From: Cardinalis cardinalis
Taxonomy: Eukaryota > Chordata > Aves > Passeriformes > Cardinalidae
DNA: 64,000 nucleotides
Direction: 5' to 3'
NCBI GenBank assembly: GCA_014549065.1
Contig: JACDOX010000164.1
Location: 754,499-818,498, forward strand
A model generated the notes under the pieces. That model had not been told where the DNA came from and did no database searches. It was given only the letters and a program-made list of their open reading frames with translations. A program made the position numbers and the translations under genes. Below are positions 61,072 to 64,000 of this stretch, in pieces. How positions within the stretch are numbered: position 1 is the first letter of the stretch; each line of letters begins with the position of its first letter.

Positions 61072-64000
61072 GTGAGCAAACCTGCTGCGGGCAGTTGGTT
61101 CTCCCCGCCTTGCCTTGCAATGTCTCCTTTGAAAACAACACCCACAGAAGTGAAATCGTGAGGTCTTTTGCTCCAAGAAATGGTTCCGTTTGCTCTTGTG
61201 CTCCAGCTGGAGTAAAGGCAGCGATTTCCTTGCTGGACAAGGAAGGAGGTGCTGGCTCTTGAGCAGGGAACTTCAGGTGCCTGTTGAAATGGCAGATGGG
61301 GGCCTGTACTGGAGTCTTCTGGGGAGCTGCATTGACCAGATGGGATTTTGGTGCCCATTTTGGATGTGGGAAAAGGAAGTGCCCTCAATCAAGGGGTGCA
61401 TAGCAAAGCAGGTGAGAGCATTGGGTCACTTCTCTGCGAGCACTATGCTGAGGAAGACAAAGCTATTGGTGGGCTTGCAGTGTTTAATTAAAGCTATGTT
61501 CAGCAATAGCAATGTCCAGGACTCAGTTAAAGACCTGTCATTCTGGTAAATATCTTGCCTTGTGCTCAATCACTTTTCTCCCCTCTGATATTCTTGAGTC
61601 AGACAAGACAAAACCCAAAAAGCATTGATGGCCAGTCCAAAATACTTTCTGAACCGGAGTGATTACAGAGTAACCTTGTTGCATAACCTTGGTGGTGGCT
61701 GCTTAACACCTAGCTATGTGGAGAGCAGCAGAGTCCTGGGCTGAGCTGGCCAGGCTGNAGGTAGTGATCCTGGTCACCAAGTCACTGCAGGTCACTGAGC
61801 CAGCAGGGAATTTGGTGAAAGTGATGGGACTTGCTATGGCTTTTGCTCTTTCAAGTTCCTGGGTGCTTTACACATTGCTTTCCTGCAGTACTTTTCTACT
61901 TCTACCTTGGTTGTGTTCAAGCCATCATTCTAATGGTTTCAAAACCATTCTGTGCTCAATTTTACACCCTTCCTGAGGGATTTGCCTTAGTTCTGCCTGT
62001 GAGATACAAGTTACTTTTTCTGGATGAATTTGCTGAGCTATCCTCCTCCAGACTATGAATTTCTGATTAAATACTCCTATATATCAACAGCTTTGCAAAT
62101 GAAATAGGTGCAAAACATTTTTTATTTATCTTACTTGACAGGTTTTGGGCTCTGTGAATGAGATCTGCTTCTTGCAGAGTTTGCTTAATAGGTTCTCTGA
62201 ATGATATTTTATTTAAATACTTGGAATTTTAAATTTACTCCTCTTTTGTTCTTCTTGATGTGTTGCATCTTACTTTAAAGGGCCAGTGAAGCATGACCTC
62301 AGAGCTCTTCGGAAACTCTCCTGTCTCTCTTTTTTTTTTTTTTTTTTTTTGTCAGAGAGAAGATTGGCCAACAAACATGTTCTGAAAGACATGTTTATCT
62401 TTAAGAAAAAACCCAACAGCAACCAAACAAGCAAGAGACCGCACCCATCCAGCAGTATGATTTCTTATCTTGGAGCTTGACTCATAATTTTGATGGCTCC
62501 TTACCCTTATAGGCTTTTTTGAAAAGAAAGTANTTTTTGTAGCTATTCCCCTGGGTGCCACACTGGAGAGCATTGCACTTGTGTATTTTTTTTTCTCATG
62601 TCCTCCTGTCTCTTTTACATTGCACTGAGCTGCAAAACCCCACAATCTTACCCCAGGCTTCTCTCTTTTTTTTTTTTTTTTTTCTTTTTTCTGATATGGA
62701 GTAAACCAGGAGATGCTTGAGAGTCTCTCCTGCTGAAGAATTTTACCTTCAATGCACACTACAGCGTTTCACCAGCTTGGCTTTGCTAAGTATCAAGCTG
62801 GCTCTGTGGAGCTGGAAAATGTGTTTCAGACTGTGTTTTGCATAGATGCTCTCAGATGTAAGGTTTCACCGCCCGGGTGTTATATGTGTTTTTCCTGTCA
62901 CGGGGCAGTCTGCCTCTGAATCATGTTGCTGGGAGCTCCTGGCAGAGCAAATGCNGGGGCAGGGGGAAAAGAGGCTTGTCTTCAGCCTTTCTTTATCAAG
63001 CCCAGCCACAGCCCTCCCTCATTTGTACCTTGTTTGGTTTAATAATGGGGTTGTACAGCAGCTTTTCCCTCAGCAAAAGCTCTCTTCTCCTTTTCTTTAA
63101 AACTAAAATCACTCCAAACAATGTGTGTTAAGGTGGACTTTGAAACTCAAAGCTTGTCAGTCCTTCACAATCATGCTGGAGTAATTCCTGTGCTTTCTTC
63201 TTCATTTTAGTTACAGGGGAGAGTAGTTCAGCTCCCACAGCTCACAAGCTGTTGAGGCTATGTCTGTGCTCTGCAAATAAATAAACTTTGTGTTTGCTTT
63301 CCCCCTTCTGTTTTCCCCTTGCTCTGGCAGAGCTATGCTCCTGAACAATGCTGGGCAAGTACTGTTAGGTTTTGGTGGATCTGTTTTGTCCTTGTGCTCC
63401 ATCCACGCTGAGATGATAGAAGTTGCCTTGCAGGTGACTGGGAATGTACCACCTAAAGAAGCCTACAGCTGCTCTGTGTNAAGAACAGCCCCCAGAGATG
63501 CTGAAGTTGCAGAGCTGTCAGTGCAGCTTTGCGGGAGGTTGCTTGCTGAGTCCCCTTCAGCTCTCGGCAGCCTGGGACATCCCTGTTGTCCNTTTTACTG
63601 GGTAGTGCAGGGGTTCTTTAAGGGGCTGGTTCATGCCACGCTGCAGATGGCTCAGCGTGGCACTGCAAGAGCTGCTGTGTGGTGGAAGGCAGATTTCTAG
63701 AATNTGCAAGATACTCTGGTGTGCTGAGGCTAGCAGTCTCGGCTGGTTTGCTACCATACACCTCCCTGTTTGAAGCAGCAGTGGGTATTTCTGAAGCAAG
63801 TATTCAGACTGGAGTGCTTGCTCTGATTTTCAAGGTGGGTGAGTGCTCTCTGTAGCTATGGGTTTGCTTTGACACCCTCAGCTTAAGGTATTTGTAGAGG
63901 GACCGGTGTAGATTGTCCCTAAGCGTCTGCTCGAGTGCCAGCCGGCTCNGCATCCCGGCGGGCTGCTCCTGCGCGTGCCATCCCCCTCTGCACTGCAGAA
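61072..64000 (+). other. unassigned 3' flank; possibly intron of the gene starting at 60.47 kb
   Basis: No exon recognised. T-runs lie at 62330-62350 and 62666-62683. A splice-flanked open piece near 61270-61406 (CTTCAG acceptor, GTGAGA donor) has no known motif. The last 100 bases become GC-rich and may lead into another exon or CpG island beyond the window. Confidence 0.4.

Noticed and set aside
60269..61240. A 323-codon - strand open frame across the tRNA and CpG island
   Set aside because: It reads through a clear tRNA gene and the GGGAAC repeat (giving a Pro/Phe/Ser-rich repeat) and has no recognisable domain.
1..64000. CRISPR arrays, bacterial defence systems, operons or phage genes
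   Set aside because: The window is vertebrate nuclear DNA with spliced genes, CR1 and LTR elements; no regularly spaced repeats or prokaryotic genes are present.

Overview
This is vertebrate nuclear DNA, most likely from a bird and probably a songbird. Coding regions are split by GT-AG introns. There are 3' ends of the avian LINE family CR1, and LTR copies of types I associate with passerine genomes. Isolated N bases run through the window, and one 230-base N gap sits in a tetranucleotide repeat, as expected of a draft assembly. There is no bacterial, plasmid or phage content, and ORF length alone is a poor guide to genes here.

Layout. (1) 1-16.7 kb holds the 3' two thirds of choline kinase alpha (CHKA) on the + strand. 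Ten coding exons lie between 4938 and 15351, followed by a 3' UTR of about 1.3 kb. The visible exons encode 303 residues, matching human residues 155-457 without a gap, and all the catalytic and choline-binding residues I checked are present. (2) 16.7-42.3 kb is intergenic and rich in decayed endogenous retroviral sequence: a solo LTR at 27.0-27.4 kb with a perfect 6-bp target duplication, an LTR-like block at 30.2-31.1 kb, a broken pol remnant with an LTR at 36.1-37.0 kb, and an old tandem repeat beside it. Another LTR lies inside a CHKA intron at 11.7-12.3 kb. (3) 42.3-51.3 kb holds the complete coding region of ribonuclease inhibitor (RNH1) on the - strand: nine coding exons, 456 codons, seven of the exons exactly 171 bp long. 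(4) 52.1-53.8 kb is a CpG island, the likely RNH1 promoter, followed by about 0.9 kb of almost pure pyrimidine tract containing a (CCTT)n microsatellite and the assembly gap. (5) 53.8-64 kb contains two CR1 fragments, a tRNA-Ala(AGC) gene on the - strand, and about 40 bp from its 5' end a second CpG-island promoter pointing the other way. That promoter carries a perfect TCTCGCGAGA element and YY1- and NRF1-like sites. I could not identify the gene it drives.

How the parts relate. CHKA makes phosphocholine, the first step of the CDP-choline route to phosphatidylcholine. RNH1 is the cytosolic leucine-rich-repeat inhibitor of pancreatic-type ribonucleases. I see no functional link between them. 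They are convergent (tail to tail), about 26 kb apart, although they lie on opposite arms of human chromosome 11. I did not find a novel multi-gene system. The observations most worth checking are the divergent tRNA/CpG-island promoter pair, the Tyr-to-Leu change at a ligand-contact position of RNH1, the CHKA cassette exon, and the long polypurine/polypyrimidine tract upstream of RNH1.
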